From: Gigaspora rosea | Lineage: Eukaryota; Glomeromycota; Glomeromycetes; Diversisporales; Gigasporaceae | Direction of reading: 5' to 3' | Assembly (NCBI GenBank): GCA_003550325.1 | Contig: QKWP01001731.1 | Span: 20,405 to 84,404, forward strand | Length of the DNA stretch: 64,000 bases | Shown here: positions 23,502-35,724 of the stretch, piece after piece | Layout: each line of letters begins with the position of its first letter | Numbering within the stretch: position 1 is the stretch's first letter | Notes under the pieces: model-generated | Told to the model about the DNA's origin: nothing | Seen by the model: the letters and a program-made list of their open reading frames with translations, nothing else | The model's database searches: none | Translations under genes and position numbers: made by a program

Positions 23502-25167
23502 TTATCAAAAAATTATTTGATAGAATCTAAGAATGTTTTCTGATTCGATTTTGACAATTCATCAGTTTATTTTTATGCAAAGAAAATGCTTCAATGAAAG
23601 TCTCGATAATTTTGGAAAAAAGGGAATAGTGTAGTGTTTCAAACCCAAATCAAATTAAAAAGCCAGCCCACTTGTAATTCCAAATGGATCTCTTAAAGTT
23701 AATCTAATGCTCTTTTCGACGTAAATATGATTATAGCGAGTATGATATGCATGATATCTTCCAAGTTTAGCTCGTAACGCAAAATGCCTTTTAAATTTGG
23801 TGTTTTGTATAACATAAATAAAACTTATGCCATATGACTTTAGTGTATGCAACAGATTCGGGTCATATCGGCCTTTTTTTTACTTCTTTAATATGTTTTC
23901 AAACTTAAATCACAAGGGATAATTTAATTATATTATATTCGCGATAAACTTATTTTATGTACAAAAAATTCAAATATATATCTTCACAGTTTATTAAAGT
24001 GTATTTAAATTTAAGTATCGCAAAGATCCGAATTCTATTTAGCATATACGAACTGCTGCTTCCATAAACTGCTGCTTCCATAAATATCAAATATTACTGT
24101 ATTATGTAATGTTATATGTAGATATTTTAAGGTTCAATTCAGTTTCGTGTTTTATATTAATATATGCATTATTTTTATACGAATAATATCGTTTAATATA
24201 GTTTTTCCGTCTCCTCGATTCTTCTAACATACTATAGCATCGGACAAATTAAAACGGGTTTACATATATGCGCCTATATGCATGTATAATGATTATCTTT
24301 AACCACTAATAAATTATTAAAAGGTTGTATAAATCTTTTTAAAACAAAAAAAATCTATACACGTATTATTCTTTAACTTGACATTTTAACCTCATCTTCA
24401 TGATTTATGTACCATATTTATATAAATTTGTATGATTACTCTTCCTAAATACTCTCTCTATAAATGCACCCTATATCAATCCTCCCTCTAATGGCGTTTA
24501 TAAAAAAAAAAAATTATCCTCCGTAAATAAAAACTCCCTTCTCTAATTATTTTGTACTATACTTTCAGCCTTGTACTTAAGCTTTTTTAATATATTCAAA
24601 TATTCTTGTATATGTAATACTATAAAATTATCAAAATAAATCTGAGCCGAATATAATTATTAATATTATTATTTTTACGTAACAATTATATACAATTCAA
24701 TATTGATCCAGATTTGTCAAATTATTTAGATTCAATTGATTACGTAGAATATGTGTATTAAATTTCAATATTTATATATGCATATATATATCAGATATAT
24801 ATATATATATATATTTATATATTGTATTAAATCTTAGTGCTTCAGAAAAAAAAAAAAAAAAAAAATTTGGTCCGAATAAACGTTCCAAAAAATTGGGAAA
24901 TCAAATTATTGTTTCTGTCACACAATAATGATAATCATTATGCTAATTCGTGAATTTGCTGTAATCAAATAAAATAAATAAATAAATTTATGCAAAATAT
25001 ATTTTTAATTTTCGTTGTTTATTCTAAGAATTTGCACGAAATGATGAATAAATGTGCCAAAAGTAAATTTGTAGCTTTTAACATGTTGATAAAACTAATA
25101 AGTGCTAAATAGTATCGAAATTTAATTTTTTATAAGATAAAACTTTGATCAATGTGTTAGATTTTAT
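22552..25167. other. Gene-free stretch with a 41-base T tract
   Basis: An uninterrupted T run lies at 23459-23499. An unassigned minus-strand frame at 23655-23890 (contains HFALRAKLGRYHAYHTRYNH) shows no family resemblance and is not called a gene. The rest is AT-rich. Confidence 0.5.
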
Positions 25168-25735
25168 TAGGGTTTGCAACCTGAGTTCATGTTTGATGCC
25201 CAATAAAAAAAAAAATCTAGGTACTGTATGGGCATGGACAAGAAAGCTCAAGCATGAGCATGGGCATGAGCATGAAAAACTTAGGCATGGACATGAGAAA
25301 GAAAGCATAAAAACTTGGCGTAAGCATAAACATGGGCATAGGCACAAAAATTTGGTACAGGCATAATCACAGGCACAAAAATTTGGCACAACAGGTTTAA
25401 AATTTTGGCATGAACATGGGCACAGGCATAAAAATTTGGTATTTACGCTTGGCTGTACATATAATAATATCTGGCACTTTTGTGTCTAACATTTGCGGCT
25501 GTGTCTGTAATAATGCTTGGAACTTTGTTTCGGTGCTTTTTAATAATGCCTGGTACCTGTGCCTGTGCCAATAGACTCTTTGTGCCTATTGACATAGACA
25601 CGGCGTGAGAACACTTTCATGCTTATAATAACGCCTGGCGTTTTTGTGCTATAGACACAGGCATGGACATGAGGGTACTATCGTTTGGCCTGATGCCAAT
25701 ATGCCTGGCACAATATGGGCATTTGCAGATTCCTA
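25168..25735. mobile_element. hAT-like element made largely of GGCATG/GGCACA subterminal repeats
   Basis: Left end TAGGGTTTGCAA and inverted right end TTGCAGATTCCTA. The left half carries GGCATG, GCATGAGCATG and GGCACA units in one orientation; the right half carries GCCTGTGCC and GCCTGG in the other, the arrangement expected of transposase-binding sites. Flanking 8-mers (GATTTTAT and ATTTTTTT) match only partly, so this is old or the ends are slightly off. ORFs across it only reflect the repeats. Confidence 0.55.
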
Positions 25736-25953
25736 ATTTTTTTTTTTATTTTCTTACCCTACTTTAATCAGACTGCCGATCATCACGGGATCATTCAATT
25801 TACAAAATTCATTGGCTTGTTCCGTAGACATTATTTAAAATAAGATTTCACGATAAATACGAATAAATTCAACTTTTTCTTTATATATGAAGGATTTCTT
25901 TAATAAAAAAAAATTATTTTTGTATTTAAATTTAAAAACCTTTTAAACGAAAA

Positions 25954-26025
25954 TCTCGGTTAGTATAGTGGTTAGTATCCCCGCCTGTCACGCGGGAGAC
26001 CGGGGTTCAATTCCCCGACCGAGAG
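25954..26025 (+). tRNA. tRNA-Asp (anticodon GTC)
   Basis: A complete 72-base cloverleaf: acceptor TCTCGGT pairs with ACCGAGA, the anticodon stem is CCCGC/GCGGG around CTGTCAC (anticodon at 25987-25989), and the T arm is CGGGG-TTCAATT-CCCCG. A box TTAGTATAGTGG and B box GGTTCAATTCC serve as the internal polymerase III promoter. No intron. A T13 tract follows 13 bases after the 3' end. It is the only unambiguous RNA gene seen. Confidence 0.97.
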
Positions 26026-26037
26026 ATCTGATTATTA

Positions 26038-26050
26038 TTTTTTTTTTTTT
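26038..26050 (+). terminator. Polymerase III terminator of tRNA-Asp
   Basis: A run of 13 T directly downstream of the tRNA, well above the four to five T needed for polymerase III termination. Confidence 0.85.
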
Positions 26051-26388
26051 GATACTCTTTTTTTTTGATTATCGCTATTTTTTGGGATTTATCTTAATAC
26101 TATATTAATGTTCGCATTATACTATATTTTTTGCTTTAAATTTGGTCTTACAAAGTTAAACTAGTCTTGTCTAAAAAAAGCTTTGGTCTTGTGACGTTGA
26201 GTCATCTTTAATAATAATATCGATGTTACTATTGATTTTGATGCTTGAGCTATTCATTATCTAGTCATGTATGACACGTTGGGTGTGCGATATCCTAGGT
26301 AAATCAAATCTATATGTGGATTGCATTTTTTTACTTATATATATATATATAAGAATAATCTGCGTTAAAATAACGCATATTTCCGAAA

Positions 26389-26472
26389 TTAAGCACCCCT
26401 TTGCATATAATGCTGACCAATTTCATTATAATGCAGGCCGAAATTGGCATAGTGCGGGCCAGGAGTGCTTAT
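26389..26472. repeat. Short hairpin-forming repeat
   Basis: AAGCACCCCT and AGGAGTGCTT, with inner CCAATTTC and GAAATTGG, form nested inverted repeats over about 84 bases. Possibly a miniature transposon remnant; no target duplication was established. Confidence 0.45.
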
Positions 26473-26489
26473 CTTCGGGAATGGTATAG

Positions 26490-27955
26490 TAGATACGAAT
26501 ATAATGATATTTAAACTACTTATACCACCATAGAGTGTAAGTACAAAATAAGATAATTCCACATTAGTCTCATTTAAACTAGTAAAAAGTAGCAGAATTT
26601 ACAATAAATATGAAACCACGATTATTCCAATACAAACTACATAATATTATCTAAACTTTTATATACGATAACAGTACAATAACGAGTACAATAACGGAAT
26701 TTTTATGATAAATCAGAAATTCCGAATTCAAATACAAACCAATATAATTTTTAAACTATTTTACAATTACTATAGCAAGTATGGTAGTTCCAACCCAAAC
26801 TAACATAACGTTTTACAATAGTCGGTAATTATAGCAACAGAATCTTTATGAAACCACTATTATTCCGATACAATTTATATTGCTATAGCAGGTATACAGT
26901 ATAACTGAATCTTTTACGGTAAATAAAATCCAATATTAACTAATATTATGTTATCTAAACCACTTGTATCATTATAGAAAGTAAGTACAGTTTGGAGTCG
27001 GTTTTTTAACATATGAAAAATAAGACAGTGATTTAAACTATTTATATCACCACAATAGTCGGTAAAGTATTGTGACAAGTTTTTGTAGTTCTACAGTTCT
27101 AATAAACTAACATACCGTAACAGATTTTATAGTAAATCTAATTCTAACGTCAACAATACCTAAGCCACTTTATATCCACAATTGTCTGTAAGTACAGTAA
27201 CAGAATTTTTACGAAATTACAATAATTCCAATATAAACTAATAGAATATTGTCTAAATCTTATATTATTATAGCAAATACATAATAGAATTTTGTACATT
27301 AAATCAGAAATTGCGATAATTTTAATACAAATATAACGTTTAAACTTCTATCATATAGAAAGTAAGTACAGTAACAAAATTGGTTACATAATTCCAATAC
27401 AAAATATCCTATAGTTATCCATCATGATATTTAATAACGGAATTTTTACAGTAGATCAAGAGATCACAAATAATTCTAATTTACATGACGCTACCTCAAT
27501 CACTTACATCCCAGGGTAAGTATAGTGATAAAATTTTTAATAACAATAAATCAGAAATCACAATAATTTCAGACAAACTAATATAATTGTCTAGACAATT
27601 TATATCATCAAGATAGTTACTAATAACAGAACTTTTGCTGTAAATCAGAAATCATGATAATTTATTACAAGCTAATACAGTATAAATAATGTTATCTAAA
27701 CCGTTTATATCACTGTAGCGGTTAAGTACAGTACCATAAAAAAATTTTTTTTACAATAATCCAGAAATTACGATAGTTCAAATACACATTAATATAATAT
27801 AGTTCTCTCAAATATTTGAGTAAATTAGCATTTCATTTATATTACCATAATGGTTAAGTATAGTAATAGAATTTTTATTGTAAATCAGAAATTATGATAA
27901 TTCCAATACAATCAAAATAATGTTTTCTAAACATTTTTTTACAGTAAGATTCCCA
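26490..27955. repeat. Strongly diverged ~100-bp satellite array
   Basis: A unit built from AAGTACAGTAACAGAATTTT, then GTAAATCAGAAATCACGATA, ATTCCAATACAAACTAATAT and TTATCTAAACCACTTATATC recurs about 14 times. Spacing between AACAGAATTTTTAC-type blocks in the right half is about 70-130 bases, so units vary in length. No two adjacent units are identical. Non-coding. Confidence 0.7.
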
Positions 27956-29363
27956 AAATTCTGGGCTAGAATTTGTTGAAGTATAGTTAGCTAGAAAGAT
28001 TTTTCAAAGTTTAAAGGGATTTTTAATCTTTTTGATGGATCTATCTGTAATTAATTTTATAAACTATTTTTACAACTATGTAGAATTAAAAAAGTTTTAT
28101 CAAATTTGGTTAAATAATTATTAAAAAACTTGTTTAAAAATTATGTTAAATAAAGCTTCTAGAAGTATTTTTTACAAATTATTAATAAAAACAAAAACAA
28201 ACCCTTACTTTAACTTTAAAAACAAAGACTTTATTTATAGCTTTAAAAAAAAGTTCAAATTTTAAAAAAAAAATATATATATATAAGATAAAAGTAAGTA
28301 TTTTTATGAAGTTAAAGTTGTTAAAATAAAACTTTTTTATATTATTATAAAGAAAAATTATATTTGTTTGTTTTAAAATCAATATATAAATTAAGTAAAT
28401 TTTATATAAAAATAGTAATATAGCAAACTGCTTTGAATAGCAATAACTAACTATTGTAATTAGAGTGCAGGACAGGTCAGATTGATCCAAAATTTTAAAG
28501 AGGTTCAAATTATAGATCCATTATAAATTGGATCAGGTTTGAGTTGGCCTATTAAAATATTGGGTTAGATTCAGATTTCTGTTTATTGGTCTATAAAACC
28601 TGATTATACCTAATATAATTTTAAAAAATTCTTATTTAGGTATTAGGCCAAACTTAGATAGCACATTTACAAAAATTGTCACCTCTCTGTAATTTTTACT
28701 AAAAATAAACTATTGTAGTTTGGGTTAGAGTTAGATTAAAATTAGAGTTAAAATAATAAAGTTTCTATTAGTAAAATTTTATAAAAAGCATTGCAAGCAA
28801 AAAATTTGTACCAAATTATATTGATTATTATAACATAGTTTTCTAATTCACAAATTAGACCTCAAAATTAGATGTAACATAACACAATTAGAAATTCCAA
28901 ACCAAATGTTTGTTTTGTTAAAAATTACTTATTTTTTAAAATTTTGTATAAGAACCTCCTTTAGTGCACTAATAAAAAGTTTTCGTTGGACAGTTTTATT
29001 ATATAAACTTTCTATTGACACCCTAATCTTAATATAACCAAACTTTAAAAAAATTTTTGCTATGCTATGAATTTGGCACGGATTTTTTGCTTGTAGAAGC
29101 ATTTTTAATTAGATTACAAAAAGTGGTTTCTTGATTTAAATTTTGTATTATTTCTGTTTTTTATAAAAAAATATATTCACTTTGATTGTTTATATTACGT
29201 TTAATCTTGAAATTTAATTTGTCAAAAATCACAGAAGAGACCAATTTTTGTGGATATTCTAGGGGGTTTATTATCCAAATTTTTTAAAAATCTTTTAAAA
29301 TTTTTTTTTAGTTGCAATTCTTTTAAACAAATATGGGCGTTAGTTTATAGTAACCCATCACTA

Positions 29364-30204
29364 TCCCTTAATTTGTTATGCAGGCATATTTGCCTGCGAA
29401 AATTTTAAAATTTTAAATTTTTTAAATAAAACCTTAAATATTAATTTTAGCTATATACTTTCTAAGTAAAAATATAATATTAGTTCTGTTTTATCAACTT
29501 TATTATAAAATTTTTTAAAATTATTAAAAAACTTTGGTGTAATCAAAGTTTAAAGGTTTTGTTTTGGAACTTTTACTATAGAATTTTTTCTTTAGGTTTT
29601 CTCAAATTTTATATGTTCCCGTCTATAAAAAAAATTTTCACTTCTAATACAAGTCCTAATTTTTACAAGTAAATCATTTAAAGTCAAATAATGAAAGTAG
29701 GACCCCGAAAAATACATAGATAGGTCAGGTATAAGTTTGCTTATTTTTGAGGTTTTTTATACAGATCTTTTCTATTTATAGTATTTTTTTGCTTATTTTT
29801 GTAGTTTTTTCTGCAGATCTTTCCTTTTTTAGTAACCCTATAATTAACCTGACCTATCTATATATATTTCGGGGTCCTATGAAAGTTGTCATCCTTTATA
29901 TAAACTACAAAGTTGTATAAGAAACTATTTTTAAAACCAATATTTAAAGAATTCACCAAGATATTGTAAAATATTTTTTTGGTTAAAAAGTTTCTTTAAA
30001 ATTTAATATTTTCAGCTTATAAACAACATAAACTTTTTGTCTTATAATATAAGTTTAAATAATTCAAAAATATAATCCTTGTTCTTAAATATTATAATAC
30101 CAAATTTTATTTAAATATCTTAAATGATTAAAAAACTAGATCAGAGATATATTTATAATAATTATACAGGCAAATTTGCCTGCGAAGTAGTACAAACTAA
30201 GGGA
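29364..30204. mobile_element. TCCCTTA-ended MITE with subterminal hairpin, copy 1
   Basis: TIR TCCCTTAATTTGTTATG (left) and the inverse of CTAAGGGA (right), flanked by TA. Just inside each end is a perfect or nearly perfect palindrome around GGCAAATTTGCC. The interior shares TATATGTTCCCGTCTATAAA and ACTTCTAATACAAGTC with copies at 48090 and 63651. A 182-bp element is inserted at 29698. Confidence 0.8.
29698..29879. mobile_element. 182-bp MITE nested in the hairpin MITE
   Basis: TAGGACCCCGAAAAATACAT at the left and ATATATTTCGGGGTCCTA at the right are inverted repeats, extended by AGATAGGTCAGGT/ACCTGACCTATCT. TGAAAG is repeated on both flanks. The uninterrupted sequence is kept in the 48.1-kb copy (AATGAAAGTTATC). 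Confidence 0.8.
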
Positions 30205-30460
30205 TAGGGACCTGTGATCATCTAATTAAATTCAATCACATAAATTATATATTCAATAGGACAAACATGTGATACATTAATCAAATTGATTGGATGCTTA
30301 TGTATACTTAAAATTAATTAAAATTTTATTAATATAAAGTCAAAAATTAATTAAAATTTATTAAAATAAAGACAAAAACATAATACAGACAAATATAGAA
30401 TTAAAAAAAAAGTAATAAAATATAACAGAAAAATTGGTATATTTATTCTTAAAAATACTA

Positions 30461-30758
30461 TAGTCAAACAAACCTTTATAAATGCAACTATTATAAATAC
30501 AATATCTCCCTAAATACATGTTTTTGTTGCTAAATAATATATGTTTTTGTTGCTAAATACATGTTCTATATTCTGTAAATGCATATTTTTTTAAATAACT
30601 TTTTATATTATACTACCTTTCTAAATGCACATAGCCAATCAAATTTTAGTATTTAAAATAGGTTATACAGTTTTTAGCAAAGTTATATGAACTTGATAAT
30701 CTAATTTTTAAAGCTACAATTTAATTGATTTCCTAAATACATGTTGTAAACTTGTTCA
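30461..30758. mobile_element. pogo-like MITE, degenerate and right-truncated copy
   Basis: Follows the element at 246-571 in order (AACCTTTATAAATGCAA, CTCCCTAAATACATG, ATAGCCAATCAAATTTTAGT, ACTTGATAATCTAATTTTTA) but lacks the right terminus, where the 30761 element begins. Confidence 0.65.
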
Positions 30759-31689
30759 TACATCAGCAAAAATATATATGTGTAAACTTGCGCAAGTTTT
30801 TACAGTATGTAAGAAAATCGTAAACTTACGTAATATTTAGTGTAAATTTATATAAGTCTTACGATGTGTAAGAAAATTGTAAATTTATGTAAAAATTTTC
30901 CATAAGGTTATGATTTTCTTATGGTGTGTAAGAAAATTGTAAATTTATATAAAATTTTTATGTAAATTTACAATTTTTTTATGGTACGTAAGAAAATTGT
31001 AAACTTATATAAAATTTTTATATAAATTTACGATTTTCTTATAGTGCATAAAAAAAATAAAAACCATTTTACACTAATTTTCGAATTATTTCGAAATGAA
31101 TCAATGTTTAACTAATATTTTCAAAATATTTCGAATTATTTCAAAATAGTTGATTACTGGGTAAAAAAAAAAAAACAAAGTTCAAAATTTCTTGATCTGT
31201 AAGCTACTATAGATCATAAAAATATATTCCACAAAGTATGCCAAAAAACTTAAAAAAAAAACACACCGTTTTGAGCAATTTTTATTCTCTCTCCTTTTTA
31301 CCTCTTCTCCTTTTTTTTCCTTTCTCTTTTTTTTTTCTTTTTTCTTTCTCTTTTTTTTCTCTTTCTTTTTTTTTTAATATTTCGAATACTTTCAAAATAT
31401 TTTAGAACGATCTGCAACCTGGATCATATCAATAACGCATTTTATTAATAATTTCGAAATGTTTCGATAATTTTTGATGATTGTACTACAAAATCAGATT
31501 AGATCTTTGTTTATTTTTTTTTGTTTATAATTTAGATCTTCTATTAATTTTACATTGTTTCTTCATTTTCCTTTTGTTTTTTTTTGGTTTTGTTTCATTT
31601 TTTTTAGTTTCGGTTTGTTTTTTTTTTATTTTTAATTTTTTTTATTTTTTAATTTTTAAATTTTTTTATTTTATTTTTATACTTTACCA

Positions 31690-33300
31690 CTGGCACTTTG
31701 CAAGAAATCCAACGACTTTTCGGCACTTTGTGCAAGCCAACTCAGCCTTTTGACACTTTGCAAGAACACACTCCAGCAATTTTTAAATTTCAAGAATGCA
31801 AGTTTTTGCAAGTTTTTGCAAGGTTTCGTTTCATTTATTTTTTTGCTTCATGTTTTTTGTTTTTGTTTTTTTGTTTTATTTTTATTAATTTATTTTATTT
31901 TGGCATGTTGCAAAACTTTCGACGATTTCAAATTGCAAAATCACGAAATCTTACTTCAAGGAAATGGAGATTTGGAGCTTCATTTATTTTTTTACTTAGT
32001 TTGCTTACATTTTTGTTTTTGTTTGTTTTCTTTTTTTTTACTTTTTTTATTTTATTATATTTATCCCTTACTTCTTTCAAAACTTTGCAAGAAAACGATT
32101 TGACTTTTCCGACACTTTACAAGAACACCAATTCTAACGTTTCTGGCACTTTGCAAAAAGTTGCAATATAATTGAATATAAGTGAATATAAGCAAATATA
32201 AGCAAATATAATAGTTTATTTTTTTTCGTTTTTGCTTTTTTGTTATTTTTTTCAGTTTTGTTTTTTGTTTTTTGTTTGTTTTTTTTTTATTAGCACTTTT
32301 TAGGAAGTTGCGAATATGAACGAATATAAGCGAATATAATAGTTAAACAAAGAAGAAGAGAAATAATAGCTACTACAGGGTAAGAAAAATAAGTGTATAA
32401 AGCTATTATTATGCAACAAAGTGTGAAAGTAGTTTAAAATATTACTATTTTTCATTTTCATTTTTTTGGTTTTATTTTTTTTGTTATTTTTTTATTTTAG
32501 GAAATAGTGAATATGAGTGAATATTAGCGAATATAAGCGAATATTATAGTTAAAACAAAGAAGAAAAGAAATAATAGCAAACTGCAAGATGAGAAAAATA
32601 AGTGTTTAGAGCTAGCATTATGTGACAAAGTGCGAAAGGGTTCAAAATATTACTATTTTTCGTTTTTGCTTTTTTTTATTATTTTTTCGATTTTAATTTT
32701 TTCTTGTTTTTATTTTTTTTTGTCATTTTTTTCATTTTTTCATAAAAAATATATAATAATATATAATAAAATATATAATATTGATTAAAAATATATATTA
32801 AATTATCAGTAATTATAAATCAAACCAGTGGTGTTAAACACCAGTATGTGGTGTAACATAAAGATCAATATCAAAAAAATAAACAAAAAAAAACAAAAGT
32901 TAAAGTTGATAAATGTTAAGTAGAGCAATAGTTAGGGTTAGGGTGAGGCATCATATATAGTAAAATTTCGCAAGGGATTTTTTTTTTAAAAAAAAAAGGT
33001 GGTTTCATAGATAAAATTTTGAGTTAGAAGGTATTTTTTAAAAAAAAAGCAAAACAACAAAAATTTTATGTTACACCTGATCTTTATGTTACATTGCATT
33101 TAAAAAATTTGATTGGTGAAAATCATTGTAGTGTTCAGCACCAGTGGTGTGATTTAGTAAAACCGTAAATTAAAATATAAAGTATAATAATAATAATAAA
33201 TAAAAAATATAAAATTTTATATTAAATTGTGAAACCTTGTGAAAATATGCGAAAATATGCAAAAACATGCAAAAATCTGTAAAATGTTTAAAAAATTTGC
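31690..33300. repeat. T-rich 'AATATAAGCG' repeat, copy 2
   Basis: Same family as 1-1033. A left part repeats GGCACTTTGCAAGAA; then units of about 200 bp with GCGAATATAAGCGAATATAA follow. It retains the empty sites for the pogo MITE (near 32360) and for the tRNA-headed element (near 33200). A MITE interrupts it at about 32812-33168. Confidence 0.7.
32812..33168. mobile_element. MITE with CCAGTGGTGTTAAACACCAG ends and the shared core
   Basis: Left AAATCAAACCAGTGGTGTTA and the inverse of the right CAGCACCAGTGGTGTGATTT are inverted repeats. Copy 1 of the host repeat lacks this insert. Its middle (32935-33055) has GTTAGGGTTAGGGTGAGGCA, AAATTTCGCAAGGGATTTTT and GGTGGTTTCATAGATAAAAT, the core shared with other MITEs. 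Confidence 0.65.
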
Positions 33301-34040
33301 AAAAAGCATGATTATGTGAATTTTATTATTTAATATCATAATATATTATTGATTTACGCCAATTTTTGCAAGTTTTCGAATTTACTATGCCGTAAAAGTT
33401 CGTAATTATTACATCTTTGTAATACTCTGAAATTACTATAGCGTAAACTTTCGTAATTATTACCCCTACGTAATACTCTGAACTAATCGTAAGTTTTTCA
33501 CAAGTTTACCCTGCATAAAAACTTACGGAGGTTTACGCATATTTTTTTTTGCTGATGAATAAAAAAACTTTTATCAAAATTGGTTAAGAGTTATTAAAAT
33601 ATTTTAATTTAAAGTTTAAAAAAAATTTACCAAAAATAATTTGCTTGGTTTCTATTAATATTTTATATAATAATTTGGTAACTAAATAAAAACTAGCTCT
33701 CAAAACCTGGACATTAATTCTAAACTAAGGTTTTTGATTTTTTTTTAACTAAAGATATGTAAAGTTGATTATTGTTATGCATTACTAGCTAATCTATTTT
33801 TTTAATTTTTTTAAAAAATTTTTTTTTAAATCCTAATTGTATCGATTGTTAATTTTTAATATTTATTTTTTTTTATTATCATCTAGTATTACCCAATAGA
33901 AACCTTAATTTTTTATAATTATCTAATAAAACTAACAAAAAAATATGACTGCTAACCCAATTTTTTGATTCTTTGTTGTACAAACTAAAAATTAATCTTA
34001 TATAATCTTATATATAAATATTATTTATTATAGTGGAGAT

Positions 34041-34454
34041 CAGTATATAAAATTCATGTGCACTATGTGTAGTTTTTTAATTTTGTTTAGTGAGACCAAT
34101 TTTTTAAATTAGATATATATTAGTATATAAAATATTAAGAAAAAATATACATGTTTCATATAAAAAAATTTATTTGTACATATCATAAATTTTTAATGCA
34201 TTATCTTTAATCAAAATTTTTGTGCAAAATTGTGCACTATATAATAGTGCACAATTTTGTGCACAAAAATTTTTGAGCTTAGATTAAAGATAATGCATTA
34301 AAACTTTTATAATATGTATAAATAAATTTTTTTACATGAAACATGTATATATTTTCTTAATATTTTATATACTAATATATATCTAATTTAAAAAATTGGT
34401 CTCACTAAACAAAATTAAAAAACTACACATAGTGCACATGAATTTTATACACTG
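34041..34454. mobile_element. 414-bp fully palindromic hAT MITE
   Basis: Ends CAGTATATAAAATTCATGTG and the inverse of ATGAATTTTATACACTG, flanked by the perfect 8-bp duplication GTGGAGAT (34033-34040 and 34455-34462). The two arms mirror each other almost to the centre (GTGCACTATATAATAGTGCAC near 34235), so a transcript could form a hairpin of about 200 bp. Confidence 0.9.
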
Positions 34455-34558
34455 GTGGAGATCATCTAAAGCCAACAAATTTTTATATATAGGCACTAAT
34501 TTTTTAGCTACAGTATAACATGATTGACCAATAAAAATGCAAAAAAATTTAATATACT

Positions 34559-34640
34559 GTAAATTTTAAATTTTATTAATAAAATTTAAATTTTATTAAT
34601 AAAATTTAAATTTTGTTAATAAATTTAAATTTTGTTATGT
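34559..34640. repeat. 20-bp AT tandem repeat
   Basis: Four copies of TTTTATTAATAAAATTTAAA with minor changes. Confidence 0.8.
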
Positions 34641-35370
34641 TTTTTTATATATAAACACCAAATTTTTAAACTATATAGTATATAACTTTAAATTGATATA
34701 AATTTCTTAAAATAAAAGATATTTAAAATTTTTTTGTGGATTTAATAGTTTAATTAAAAAGCTATTAAATATACAAAAACTTTTTTTTAGTTTATTTTAT
34801 TTTAAAAAAATTATAAAAGTTTAAAAAATTTATAGTTAAAAAGTTGATAGCTTTTTATGATCTGTACCATATTTATAGTAAATTAAAAAAAATTAACTGA
34901 TTGACTCCATATTTTCAAATTTTATATTGCAAAATAATAAATCAACTTTGTATGGCCTTATAATAATTTTTAATTTATTGCAATAATTACTAAATATTAA
35001 TAAAATAATAATTAGAGTAATTAAAAAAAATTACTGTTTAGTTAGGGTATGCTATTTATCATGTAATTTTTACTATAGATACATGGTCAGAGGTAATAAT
35101 TATATTCATATATTATATTAATCAATCAGAATTAGATAAAGTAATCATACTATATATAAATAAAGGTAGCTACTAAGTAAAAAATATTATATAATAAATA
35201 GCATGCCCCTTACTTTTACATATCTGATATTAATTAAATTTATATAAATATAAAAATAATTGGGTTGGATTAAATTAAATCAGGTTTTGGAATAGACCCA
35301 ACCTAAATTTAATAAAAAATTTTTATAATAAATTGTGTCTGGATTAGATTTTAATTATATTCAGATTGAG
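34641..35370. other. Gene-free AT-rich interior of the old hAT-like element
   Basis: No coding family is recognisable. The right part (35250-35370) has ATTGGGTTGGATT and CAGGTTTTGG motifs that belong to the subterminal region of the 28461-45238 element. Confidence 0.4.
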
Positions 35371-35724
35371 GGGTGTGGCAACATAGAGAAGCTGTCTGGT
35401 TGTCACCCCACAAGCAACAGGTCTAGAGTTCAAATCCCACTGGAGATGAATTGAAAAATAGACCTGTATTACGGTAACATTTGTTCATCAATCGGTCGGG
35501 TATATTACTTGTAACCTTGGTACCACCAGGGACCCGTAAAATTTTAGTTCCAAAAACTCAAAATTTTTCTGATAACAACAAAAAATCTAGGCAAATTTTA
35601 GATTAAATTTAATAAATTTTAGATAAATTTTGATTTAAATTTAATAAATTTTAGATAAATTTTGATTTAAATTTAATAAAAATTTTAGATAAATTTTGAT
35701 AAAATTAGAAAATTTTGTATAAGT

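Larger units (their letters stand above)
30761..33557. mobile_element. CATCAGCAAAAA-ended element carrying the T-rich repeat
   Basis: Left CATCAGCAAAAATATATATG then TGTAAACTTGCGCAAG; right end is the inverse (CTTACGGAGGTTTACGCATA, then TTTTTGCTGATG). Subterminal GTAAACTTACGTAA-type repeats occur at both sides. The interior holds T-rich DNA and the 31690-33300 repeat. No transposase; target duplication unclear. Confidence 0.55.

Noticed and set aside
23655-23890. Unassigned minus-strand ORF as a gene
   Set aside because: About 78 codons open, with no domain, promoter or splice evidence.
25105-25389. Cys/Ser-rich minus-strand ORF and His/Lys-rich plus-strand ORF
   Set aside because: Both simply translate the GGCATG/GCATGAGCATG subterminal array of a hAT-like element.
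26490-27955. CRISPR-like array
   Set aside because: Repeats are diverged and variable in length with no unique spacers of constant size, in a eukaryotic context.
31481-32171. ORFs of 90-157 codons rich in Phe and Leu
   Set aside because: Products of T-rich low-complexity repeat DNA; no start context, domain or conservation.
32932-32946. Telomere-like TTAGGG repeat
   Set aside because: Only two units occur, within a MITE core that recurs internally in the window; no chromosome end is implied.
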